From: Burkholderiaceae bacterium
GTDB lineage: Bacteria; Pseudomonadota; Gammaproteobacteria; Burkholderiales; Burkholderiaceae_C
Length of the DNA stretch: 64,000 nt
Assembly: GCA_024235915.1 (NCBI GenBank)
Contig: JACKLO010000007.1
Location: forward strand, 558,001-622,000
Direction: 5' to 3'
Positions 57,435-64,000 of the stretch are shown piece by piece (the stretch's first letter is position 1; each line of letters opens with the position of its first letter). Position numbers and translations under genes: made by a program. Below the pieces are notes generated by a model, which was given only the letters and a program-made list of their open reading frames with translations, was not told the DNA's origin and did not search any database.

Positions 57435-58741
57435 GAGACCTTCAAATCGGCCTGATCGGCCTCGGCGTCGTTGGCGCCGGCACCTTCGAGGTGCTGCGCC
57501 GCAACCAGGACGAGATCCGTCGCCGCGCCGGGCGCGGCATCGCCGTGCGCATGGTCAGCCGCCGCGACGTGGCCAAGGCGCGAGACATCGTCGGTGGCGC
57601 CGCAGAGGTCGTGGCCGACCCGATGGTGATCGCCACGCACCCGGAGATCGACATCGTGGTCGAACTCATCGGCGGCGTGGACCGGGCGCGCGAACTGGTG
57701 CTGGCCGCCATCGGTGCCGGCAAACATGTGGTCACCGCCAACAAGGCGCTGCTGGCCGTGCACGGCACCGAGATCTTCGAGGCGGCGCGTGCGAAGGGCG
57801 TGGTCGTGGCCTTCGAGGCGGCGGTGGCCGGCGGCATCCCCATCATCAAGGCGCTGCGCGAGGGGCTGACGGCCAACCGCATCGCATGGCTGGCCGGCAT
57901 CATCAACGGCACCACGAACTTCATCCTCTCGGAGATGCGTTCGAAGGGCCTGGACTTCGGCACCGTGCTGGCCGAAGCGCAGCGCCTGGGTTATGCCGAG
58001 GCCGACCCCACCTTCGACATCGAGGGTGTGGATGCCGCGCACAAGGCGACGATCATGAGCGCCATCGCCTTCGGCGTGCCGGTGCAGTTCGACCGCTGTC
58101 ACGTCGAAGGCATCAGCAGCCTGCAGGCGGCCGACATCCGCTACGCGGAGCAACTCGGCTACCGCATCAAGCTGCTGGGCGTCACACGCCGGCGCGAACA
58201 CGGCATCGAACTGCGCGTGCACCCCACGCTGATCCCGTCCACGCGGTTGATCGCCAACGTCGAAGGTGCGATGAACGCGGTCGTCGTGCATGGCGACGCC
58301 GTCGGCACCACGCTGTACTACGGCAAGGGCGCGGGCGCCGAGCCCACGGCCAGTGCCGTGATCGCGGATCTGGTGGACGTGACCCGCTTGCACACGGCCG
58401 ACCCCGACCACCGCGTGCCGCACCTGGCCTTCCAGCCGGGCGCGATGGCCGACACGCCCATCCTGCCGATGAGCGAGGTGGTCACGTCCTTCTATCTGCG
58501 CCTGGTGGTGGCCGACCAGGCCGGCGTGCTGGCCCGCATCACCGGCATCCTGGCGGAGAACGACATCAGCATCGACGCCGTGCTGCAGCGCGAGTCGGGC
58601 GAGGGCGAACGCCAGACCGACCTCATCATCCTGACGCACGACACCGTGGAAGGCCGCATGGACGCGGCGCTGGCGCAGATGCAGGCGCTGCCGACGGTGC
58701 TGGCGCCGATCGTCAAGCTGCGGAAAGAAGAGTTGAAATGA
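57431..58741 (+). CDS. hom: Homoserine dehydrogenase
   Basis: 436 residues. NAD(P)-binding LIGLGVVGAGTFEVLRRN at the start, HVVTANKALLAVHG (about 99-112), INGTTNFILSEM with the catalytic region ADPTFDIEGVDAAHKATIM, and a C-terminal ACT domain (about 350-430, VVADQAGVLARITGILAENDISID) that mediates threonine feedback. Reduces aspartate semialdehyde to homoserine. Fused aspartokinase is absent. Overlaps the alaA gene by four bases; thrC follows after a 103-base GC-rich gap. Confidence 0.96.
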   Translation: MRDLQIGLIGLGVVGAGTFEVLRRNQDEIRRRAGRGIAVRMVSRRDVAKARDIVGGAAEVVADPMVIATHPEIDIVVELIGGVDRARELVLAAIGAGKHVVTANKALLAVHGTEIFEAARAKGVVVAFEAAVAGGIPIIKALREGLTANRIAWLAGIINGTTNFILSEMRSKGLDFGTVLAEAQRLGYAEADPTFDIEGVDAAHKATIMSAIAFGVPVQFDRCHVEGISSLQAADIRYAEQLGYRIKLLGVTRRREHGIELRVHPTLIPSTRLIANVEGAMNAVVVHGDAVGTTLYYGKGAGAEPTASAVIADLVDVTRLHTADPDHRVPHLAFQPGAMADTPILPMSEVVTSFYLRLVVADQAGVLARITGILAENDISIDAVLQRESGEGERQTDLIILTHDTVEGRMDAALAQMQALPTVLAPIVKLRKEELK

Positions 58742-58848
58742 ACCCCCACGCTCGCTCGCGCTCGCTGCCCCCAGGGCCAGGAACTGGCCCCTTCGTGGCC
58801 ATGGGGGCGATCGACCTCCTTGGGGCGGCCCGGCGGAGGTCGATGTGA
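58738..58848 (+). other. Possible 36-codon coupling ORF within a C/G-rich gap element
   Basis: An open frame starts ATG 58738 (overlapping the hom stop as ATGA) and ends TGA 58846-58848, overlapping the thrC GTG (58845). Its peptide begins MNPHARSRSLPPGPGTG. The DNA holds GGGCCAG/CTGGCCC and GACCTCC/GGAGGTC inverted repeats and looks like a non-coding repeat element, so the peptide is probably not functional, but the frame fills the gap exactly. Confidence 0.35.
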
Positions 58849-60254
58849 AGTACCTGAGCACCCGAGGCGACCAGACCCCGCGCGGCTTCTCCGACATTCT
58901 GCTCGAAGGCCTGGCGCCCGATGGTGGCCTGTACCTGCCGACGCACTACCCGAAGGTCGATGCCGCCACGCTCGCGCGCTGGCGCAGTCTGTCGTACGCC
59001 GATCTCGCCTTCGAGATCCTGAGCCTGTACATCGACGATATCCCGACGGCCGACCTGAGGGCGCTGGTGCAGAAGACCTACACCCGCGAGGTCTTCGGCA
59101 CCGACGCCGTCGTGCCGCTGCGCCGCGTCGAAGACGGCATCCTCATCGAAGCCCTGTCCAACGGCCCCACGCTGGCCTTCAAGGACATGGCGATGCAGTT
59201 GCTGGGGAACCTGTTCGAATACGAACTGGCGCGTCGCGGGGAAGAGCTCAACATCCTCGGCGCCACCAGCGGCGACACCGGCAGCGCGGCGGAATACGCG
59301 ATGCGCGGCAAGCGCGGCGTGCGCGTCTTCATGCTCAGCCCCAAGGGCCGCATGAGTGCTTTCCAGCAGGCGCAGATGTTCAGCCTGCAGGACGCCAACA
59401 TCCACAACCTCAGCATCGAGGGCGTGTTCGACGACTGTCAGGACATCGTCAAGGCGGTCAGCAGCGATCTTGATTTCAAGCGTCGCTGGAAGATTGGCAC
59501 CGTCAACTCCATCAACTGGGCGCGGCTGCTGGCGCAGGTGGTGTACTACTTTGCGGGCTACTTTCAAGCCACGAAGACCAACGCCGAGTCCGTGAGCTTC
59601 GCCGTGCCCTCGGGCAACTTCGGCAACGTCTGCGCCGGCCACGTGGCGCGGATGATGGGCCTGCCCATTCACCGCCTGGTGGTGGCCACCAATGAGAACG
59701 ACGTGCTCGACGAGTTCTTCCGCACGGGCACCTATCGCGTGCGTGGCACCGCCGAGACGCACGAGACCTCCAGCCCGTCGATGGACATCAGCAAGGCCAG
59801 CAACTTCGAGCGCTTCGTGTTCGATCTGCTGGGGCGCGACGGGGCGCGCACCAAGGCTCTGTTCGCCGATGCCATCGCCCGGGACGGCGGCTTCACGCTG
59901 ACGGCCGACGAGTTCAACCGCGTGGCCGGGTTCGGCTTCGTCTCCGGCCGCAGCACGCATGCCGACCGGTTGGCGACCATCCGTGACGCCTGGCAGCGCT
60001 GCGGCACGATGATCGACACCCACACGGCCGACGGCCTGAAGGTGGCGCGCGAGCACCTGGATGCCGGTGTGCCGATGATCGTGCTAGAGACCGCGCTGCC
60101 GGCCAAGTTCGCCGAGACCATCCGCGAGGCGCTGGGGCGCGAGCCGGAACGCCCCGCCGGTCTGGAGGGCATCGAGGCGCTGCCCAAGCGCTTCACGGTG
60201 CTGCCGGCCGATACTGACCGCGTGATGGCCTACATCGAATCGCACTGTGACTGA
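58845..60254 (+). CDS. thrC: Threonine synthase
   Basis: 469 residues, fold-type II PLP enzyme turning O-phosphohomoserine into threonine. Seen: MKYLSTRGDQTPRGFSDILLEGLAPDGGLY at the start, the PLP Lys in NGPTLAFKDMAMQLLGN (about residues 105-121), GATSGDTGSAAEYAM and VPSGNFGNVCAGHVA. GTG start at 58845 preceded by GGAGGT (58834-58839). The 3' end overlaps moeA by eight bases. Confidence 0.95.
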   Translation: MKYLSTRGDQTPRGFSDILLEGLAPDGGLYLPTHYPKVDAATLARWRSLSYADLAFEILSLYIDDIPTADLRALVQKTYTREVFGTDAVVPLRRVEDGILIEALSNGPTLAFKDMAMQLLGNLFEYELARRGEELNILGATSGDTGSAAEYAMRGKRGVRVFMLSPKGRMSAFQQAQMFSLQDANIHNLSIEGVFDDCQDIVKAVSSDLDFKRRWKIGTVNSINWARLLAQVVYYFAGYFQATKTNAESVSFAVPSGNFGNVCAGHVARMMGLPIHRLVVATNENDVLDEFFRTGTYRVRGTAETHETSSPSMDISKASNFERFVFDLLGRDGARTKALFADAIARDGGFTLTADEFNRVAGFGFVSGRSTHADRLATIRDAWQRCGTMIDTHTADGLKVAREHLDAGVPMIVLETALPAKFAETIREALGREPERPAGLEGIEALPKRFTVLPADTDRVMAYIESHCD

Positions 60255-61473
60255 GCCCAAGCGTTCTCCCCTGATGAGCCTGGACGAAGCGCTCGAACGC
60301 CTCGTGACCGGTGCGGCGGCCCATCGCATCGACCGCACCGAGACCGTCGGCACCTTCGACGCGCTGGGCCGCGTGCTGGCTGCCGAGGTGCGCAGCAGCC
60401 TGGACGTGCCGCCGGCCGACAACACCTCGATGGACGGCTACGCGATGCGTGCCGCCGACGTGCCACTCGAGGGCACGGTGCTGCCGGTCAGCCAGCGCAT
60501 TCCCGCCGGCGTGGTGGGTCAACCGCTGCAGCCGGGCACGGCGGCACGCATCTTCACCGGTGCCCAGGTGCCGGCCGGCGCCGATGCGGTGGTGATGCAG
60601 GAGCAGTGCGAGGCGCTGGACGGTGCGGTGCGCGTGAATGCCGTGCCGCAGAGCGGCCAGTGGATCCGCCGCCGTGGCGAGGACGTGATGCACGACGCCG
60701 TGGTGTTGACCGCCGGCACGCGCCTGACGCCCCAGGCCCTGGGTCTGGCCGCATCGGTGGGCGCGGCCGAACTGACCGTCTGGCGGCGTCCGCGGGTGGC
60801 CGTGTTCTCCACCGGCGATGAACTGGTGATGCCCGGCCAGCCGCTGAAGCCCGGTGCCATCTACAACTCGAACCGCTTCACGCTGCGCGGGCTGCTGCAG
60901 GCCGCGGGCTGCGAGGTGACCGACCTCGGCATCGTGCCCGACCGGCTGGAGGCCACGCGCGATGCGCTCAGGCGCGCGGCCAATGGCAATGACCTCATCC
61001 TCACCAGTGGCGGCGTCTCGGTGGGCGAGGAAGACCACCTGCGCCCGGCGGTGATGGCCGACGGCACGCTGGACCTGTGGCAGATCGCGATGAAGCCGGG
61101 CAAGCCACTCGCCTTTGGCAGCGTCGGCCAGGCGATCTTCATGGGCCTGCCGGGCAACCCGGTGTCCAGCTTCGTCACCTTCCTGCTGGCCGTGGCGCCG
61201 GTGCTGCGCACGCTCCAGGGCATGGGCGCGGCCGGCCCGGCGGCGCAACTGCTGCGCGCCGATTTCGACTGGCCCAAGCCCGACCGCCGGCGCGAGTTCC
61301 TGCGCGTGAAGCTCAATGCTGGCGGGGGCCTGGACCTGTTCCCCAACCAGAGCTCCGGTGTGCTGACCAGCACGGTGTGGGCCGACGGCCTGGTGGACAC
61401 GCCGGCGGGGCAGCCGATCGCGCGCGGTGACCTCGTGCGCTTCCTGCCGCTGGACGCGTTGGTGAACCGATGA
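60247..61473 (+). CDS. moeA: Molybdopterin molybdenumtransferase MoeA
   Basis: 408 residues. Domain order: an N-terminal part with DVPPADNTSMDGYAMRAADV, domain II with GTAARIFTGAQVPAGADAVVMQE, the MPT-binding MogA-like domain with VFSTGDELV (about 188-196), SGGVSVGEEDHL and GLPGNPVSSFVTF, and a small C-terminal domain. It inserts molybdate into adenylylated molybdopterin. GTG start overlaps thrC by eight bases, so it may share that transcript; moaD follows with ATGA overlap. Confidence 0.95.
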   Translation: MTEPKRSPLMSLDEALERLVTGAAAHRIDRTETVGTFDALGRVLAAEVRSSLDVPPADNTSMDGYAMRAADVPLEGTVLPVSQRIPAGVVGQPLQPGTAARIFTGAQVPAGADAVVMQEQCEALDGAVRVNAVPQSGQWIRRRGEDVMHDAVVLTAGTRLTPQALGLAASVGAAELTVWRRPRVAVFSTGDELVMPGQPLKPGAIYNSNRFTLRGLLQAAGCEVTDLGIVPDRLEATRDALRRAANGNDLILTSGGVSVGEEDHLRPAVMADGTLDLWQIAMKPGKPLAFGSVGQAIFMGLPGNPVSSFVTFLLAVAPVLRTLQGMGAAGPAAQLLRADFDWPKPDRRREFLRVKLNAGGGLDLFPNQSSGVLTSTVWADGLVDTPAGQPIARGDLVRFLPLDALVNR

Positions 61474-61721
61474 AGCTGAACATCCGCTATTTCGCCGCGC
61501 TACGCGAAGCGCTCGGCGCCAGCGAATCGCTGGAGGTGGCCGAGGGCGCCACCGTGGCCGACGTGCGCGCGGCACTGGTCGCCCGAGGCGGGCGCCATGC
61601 GGAACTGCTGGCCGGCAGCCGGCCGGTGCGCTGCGCGCTGAACCAGGCCATGGTGCCGGAGAGCACGCCGGTGGCCGATGGCGCCGAGGTGGCCTTCTTC
61701 CCGCCGGTGACGGGAGGCTGA
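61470..61721 (+). CDS. moaD: Molybdopterin synthase sulfur carrier subunit MoaD
   Basis: 83-residue ubiquitin-like protein: MKLNIRYFAALREALG, VADVRAALVARGG, then CALNQAMVP and the C-terminal VAFFPPVTGG. The terminal Gly-Gly is the thiocarboxylate-carrying end required for sulfur transfer. Overlaps moeA by four bases (ATGA) and is followed by moaE after three bases. Confidence 0.95.
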   Translation: MKLNIRYFAALREALGASESLEVAEGATVADVRAALVARGGRHAELLAGSRPVRCALNQAMVPESTPVADGAEVAFFPPVTGG

Positions 61722-61724
61722 ACC

Positions 61725-62237
61725 ATGGCCCTGGCACGCGTGCGCATCCAGACCGAGGACTTCGACCTGTCCACCGAGGTGGCGGCGCTGCGCGCCGAGG
61801 ACGCCGGCGTCGGCGCCGTGGTCAGCTTCATCGGCACCGTGCGCGACCGCAATGGCGGCGCGGCTGGTGAGGTCAGCGCGATGGAACTCGAGCACTACCC
61901 GGGCATGACCGAGCGCTCCGTCGAAGGCATGATCGACGAGGCGCATCGTCGCTTCGACATCCGCGGCGCACGCGTCGTGCACCGCGTGGGCCCGCTGCTG
62001 CCGCGCGACCAGATCGTGCTGGTGGTGGTCACCTCCGCCCACCGCGGCCAAGCCTTCCAGGCCTGCGAGTTCCTGATGGACTACCTGAAGACCCAGGCGC
62101 CGTTCTGGAAGAAGGAGACCACGCCCGAGGGTGCGCGCTGGGTCGATGCGCGGGTCGCCGATGATGCGGCGCTGGCGCGCTGGGGCATCGTTGCCGGCAA
62201 CGCCGGGGCGGCAGGTCAGGGCACGGCGTCGAAGTGA
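61725..62237 (+). CDS. moaE: Molybdopterin synthase catalytic subunit MoaE
   Basis: 170 residues, slightly longer than E. coli MoaE (150). Core motifs: VGAVVSFIGTVRD, MELEHYPGMTERSVEGMIDEA, VHRVGPLLPRDQIVLVVVTSAHR and the active-site Lys region LKTQAPFWKKETTPEGARWVDAR. It converts precursor Z (cPMP) to molybdopterin with MoaD. The 3' end overlaps the convergent marR gene by 22 bases. Confidence 0.95.
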   Translation: MALARVRIQTEDFDLSTEVAALRAEDAGVGAVVSFIGTVRDRNGGAAGEVSAMELEHYPGMTERSVEGMIDEAHRRFDIRGARVVHRVGPLLPRDQIVLVVVTSAHRGQAFQACEFLMDYLKTQAPFWKKETTPEGARWVDARVADDAALARWGIVAGNAGAAGQGTASK

Positions 62238-62653
62238 CGCACCAGCGACGCAAGGGCGTCGCGCAGTTTCTCCTCGTCACCCACGCCCAATGCCTGCAGC
62301 CGGGCACGCTGATGTGCATCGGCGGCGGCGATCAGGGGGGCCACCTTGCGCTGGCCCGCGGTGGTCAACGCCACGCGCGACCGGCGGGCGTCGCCGGCGT
62401 CGGCGCGTCGTTCCACCCAGCCCTGGGCCTGCAGCCGGTCGAGCGACTTGGTCAGCGTCGGCTGCTGGGCCAGCACCTCCAGCGCCAGTTGCCCCACCGG
62501 CATGGGTTCCGCGTCCGACAGCGTCGCCATCACCCGCCACTCCAGCGAGTTGAGACCGGCCGCCTTCACCTGCGGTTCGAAACCACGCCACAACGCGTGG
62601 CTGGCCCGCGCCAGCAGGTAGGGCAGGTGGCGGTGAACAAATCGGTGGGTCAT
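62216..62653 (-). CDS. MarR-family transcriptional regulator
   Basis: 145 residues with the MarR winged HTH (LNSLEWRVMATLSDAEPMPVGQLALEVLAQQPTLTKSLDRLQAQGWVERR; wing DAGDARRSRVALT). Such regulators usually repress a divergent operon and respond to phenolic or aromatic ligands. Here it is divergent from a flavin reductase and a NicX-like gene, which suggests control of an aromatic N-heterocycle or phenol degradation unit (inference). Tail-to-tail overlap with moaE. Confidence 0.88.
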   Translation of the reverse strand: MTHRFVHRHLPYLLARASHALWRGFEPQVKAAGLNSLEWRVMATLSDAEPMPVGQLALEVLAQQPTLTKSLDRLQAQGWVERRADAGDARRSRVALTTAGQRKVAPLIAAADAHQRARLQALGVGDEEKLRDALASLVRHFDAVP

Positions 62654-62714
62654 GGGCTGGACGGCGGGTGGGCCAGGGTTCGAACTCCGGGTCTGCCCGG
62701 GGCTTGCGCAAAGT

Positions 62715-62734
62715 CAATGAATTTTCATATATTG
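62715..62734. promoter_or_regulatory. AT-rich palindromic operator candidate before the flavin reductase gene
   Basis: CAAT (62715-62718) with ATTG (62731-62734) flank the 10-bp palindrome TGAATTTTCA (62718-62727), in a short AT-rich island next to the GGAGG ribosome site. MarR proteins favour such imperfect AT-rich palindromes. The regulator starts at 62653. Confidence 0.5.
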
Positions 62735-62742
62735 GAGGCGTG

Positions 62743-63258
62743 ATGACCAGCCCCGCCACTCCACCGTCTACACCGCCTGCGTTGGATGCGCGCCAGCTGC
62801 GGCAGACGCTGGGGCGCTTCGCCACCGGCGTGACCATCGTCACCTGCGTGGATTCCGCCGGTGCGCGTGTCGGCCTCACCGCGAATTCCTTCAACGCGCT
62901 GTCGCTGGACCCGCCGCTGGTGCTGTGGTCGCTGCGCCAGGCCAGCCCCAGCCTCGGCGCGTTTCGCGCCGCGACGCACTTCGCGATCAACGTGCTGGCC
63001 GAGTCGCAGGTGGAACTCTCGCGGCGCTTCGCGTCGCCGGTGGTCGACAAGTTCGCTGAAGGCGTATGGAGCGCAGGGCAGGGTGGTGCGCCGGTGCTCA
63101 CCGGGGCAGCGGCGGTCTTCGAGTGCGCCAGCGTGCAGGCGCAGGACGCCGGTGACCATGTGCTCTTCATCGGCCGCGTGTTGGCGCTGGCCGACATCGC
63201 CGCGCCGCCATTGCTGTTCCATGGCGGGCATTACCACCTGCTCGGCGAAATCCTGTGA
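62743..63258 (+). CDS. Flavin reductase-like (HpaC-type) protein
   Basis: 171 residues: LRQTLGRFATGVTIVTCVDSAG, GLTANSFNALSLDPPLVLWSL, FAINVLAESQVELSRRFAS and GGHYHLLGEIL, the FMN/NADH-binding flavin reductase fold. It supplies reduced flavin to a two-component monooxygenase, whose oxygenase is not in the window. ATG 62743 has GGAGG eight bases upstream. Seven bases separate its stop from the NicX-like gene. Confidence 0.9.
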   Translation: MTSPATPPSTPPALDARQLRQTLGRFATGVTIVTCVDSAGARVGLTANSFNALSLDPPLVLWSLRQASPSLGAFRAATHFAINVLAESQVELSRRFASPVVDKFAEGVWSAGQGGAPVLTGAAAVFECASVQAQDAGDHVLFIGRVLALADIAAPPLLFHGGHYHLLGEIL

Positions 63259-63265
63259 GGATCCG

Positions 63266-64000
63266 ATGAGACTCGACCCGAAGTGGATCGACACCTTCGC
63301 CGAGGTGTTCTCGCTCTGCGGCGTTCAGGCCGGTGATGCCTGCGCCATCCTGTCGGAAACGCAGAGCCGCACGGCCATCGTGCAGCTCAGCGAACTGGCG
63401 CTGGCCAAGCTCGGCGCGCGCTGGTTCCACCTGACGCTGCCCACGCCGCGGCAGACGGCGCCGGTGCCGGTGCGCAGTACCGGCGCCTCGGACGCCATCG
63501 CCGGCCTCGGCCCCGTGGTGCAGGCGCTGGCCGGCAGCGTGTTCATCGCCGACTGCACGGTCGAAGGCCTGCAGCATGCGCCGGAGCTGCCGGCCATCCT
63601 GAAGGGCGGCGCGCGCGTGCTCGCCATCAGCAACGAACACCCGGAGATCCTGGAGCGCACCGCGCCGCGGGCCGAGGACGAAGCCCCGGTGCGCGAGGCC
63701 ATGCGCCGGCTGAAGGCGGCGAAGCAGATGCGCGTGACCTCGGCGGCCGGTACCGACCTGACGGTGTCGCTGGCCGACGCGCGCGTGGGTGGCGTCTGGG
63801 GCTTCAGCGCCCGGCCCGGTAGCCTGTCGCACTGGCCCGGCGGCCTGGTCCTGGCCTTCCCCGCGGCAGGCACCGTGCACGGCACGCTGGTGATGGACCG
63901 CGGTGACGTCAATTTGACCTTCAAGCGCTACCTGCAGGATCCGGTGACGCTGCGCGTCGAGCACGATCACGTCGTGGCCATCGAGGGCCAGAGCGTCGAC
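63266..64000 (+). CDS. NicX-like protein (2,5-dihydroxypyridine 5,6-dioxygenase / M29 family), 3' truncated
   Basis: ATG at 63266 behind GAGGATCCG opens a frame that runs to the window edge (245 codons seen). It begins MRLDPKWIDTFAEVFSLCGV and later reads LSHWPGGLVLAFPAAGTVHGTLVMDRGD, NLTFKRYL and VEHDHVVAIEG, matching the NicX-type segment (GTLVLDVGD...PFKNY) that holds acidic metal-ligand positions. The family includes M29 aminopeptidases and NicX ring-cleaving dioxygenases. Flavin reductase and MarR neighbours favour aromatic ring cleavage. The C-terminal half with the remaining ligands is outside the window, so substrate and class stay open. Confidence 0.8.
   Translation, partial: MRLDPKWIDTFAEVFSLCGVQAGDACAILSETQSRTAIVQLSELALAKLGARWFHLTLPTPRQTAPVPVRSTGASDAIAGLGPVVQALAGSVFIADCTVEGLQHAPELPAILKGGARVLAISNEHPEILERTAPRAEDEAPVREAMRRLKAAKQMRVTSAAGTDLTVSLADARVGGVWGFSARPGSLSHWPGGLVLAFPAAGTVHGTLVMDRGDVNLTFKRYLQDPVTLRVEHDHVVAIEGQSVD

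Overview
The window is chromosomal DNA of very high GC content from a betaproteobacterium. Gene order, product sizes and the mix of pathways fit the order Burkholderiales, most likely the Rubrivivax/Leptothrix/Ideonella side; this placement is inferred from gene content and style, not from a marker-gene comparison. Coding density is high, no non-coding stretch exceeds about 260 bases, and I see no tRNA, rRNA, CRISPR array, prophage or insertion sequence. Most of it is core genome with a few accessory islands.

Layout. 1-3.5 kb: end of a branched-chain amino-acid type ABC ATPase (livF), an acyl-CoA ligase and a LivJ-like binding protein. 3.6-6.2 kb: rlmD, a Bax-inhibitor-1 family membrane protein and a GlcG/HbpS-like protein. 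6.4-11.9 kb: carA-carB-greA plus a small membrane protein. 11.8-17.3 kb: the conserved block yhbY / rlmE-ftsH-folP-glmM; ftsH carries a one-base frameshift exactly in Walker A. 17.4-24.3 kb: a complete phosphate regulon unit, pstSCAB-phoU-phoB-phoR, behind a clear Pho box. 24.3-28.3 kb, minus strand: a GT-C glycosyltransferase, rpmE2, rho, trxA. 28.6-32.7 kb: two overlapping paralogous genes, a degenerate kinase-HDOD protein followed by an intact Ser/Thr kinase-HDOD-GAF protein; this is the most unusual locus in the window. 32.9-37.2 kb: a PurM-like protein divergent from dnaX-ybaB-recR-cupin. 37.3-40.9 kb: mltD-gloB / yafS-like methyltransferase-rnhA, the same neighbourhood as in E. coli. 40.9-45.3 kb: an RND efflux adaptor and pump. 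45.3-47.4 kb: a LysR regulator divergent from a D-malate/tartrate dehydrogenase. 47.5-52.4 kb: moaA, an NlpC/P60 hydrolase, acuI and prpE (acrylyl-CoA and propionate metabolism). 52.5-56.2 kb: an exported ATP-dependent DNA ligase, a PIN-PhoH protein, a one-Cys Bcp peroxiredoxin and an Mth938-like protein. 56.2-62.2 kb: an alaA-type aminotransferase, hom, thrC, moeA, moaD and moaE packed with short overlaps. 62.2-64 kb: MarR regulator, flavin reductase and the start of a NicX-like (2,5-dihydroxypyridine dioxygenase family) gene cut by the window edge.

Functionally the window covers carbamoyl phosphate, threonine and folate synthesis, molybdenum cofactor assembly, phosphate sensing and uptake, peptidoglycan turnover and RNA modification. 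Recurrent small-scale signals are intrinsic terminators between convergent or adjacent units, -10-like hexamers placed only 6-9 bases before an ATG at five genes (possible leaderless mRNAs), and a small dispersed GGACCGT...ACTGCCCC repeat around rho-trxA.
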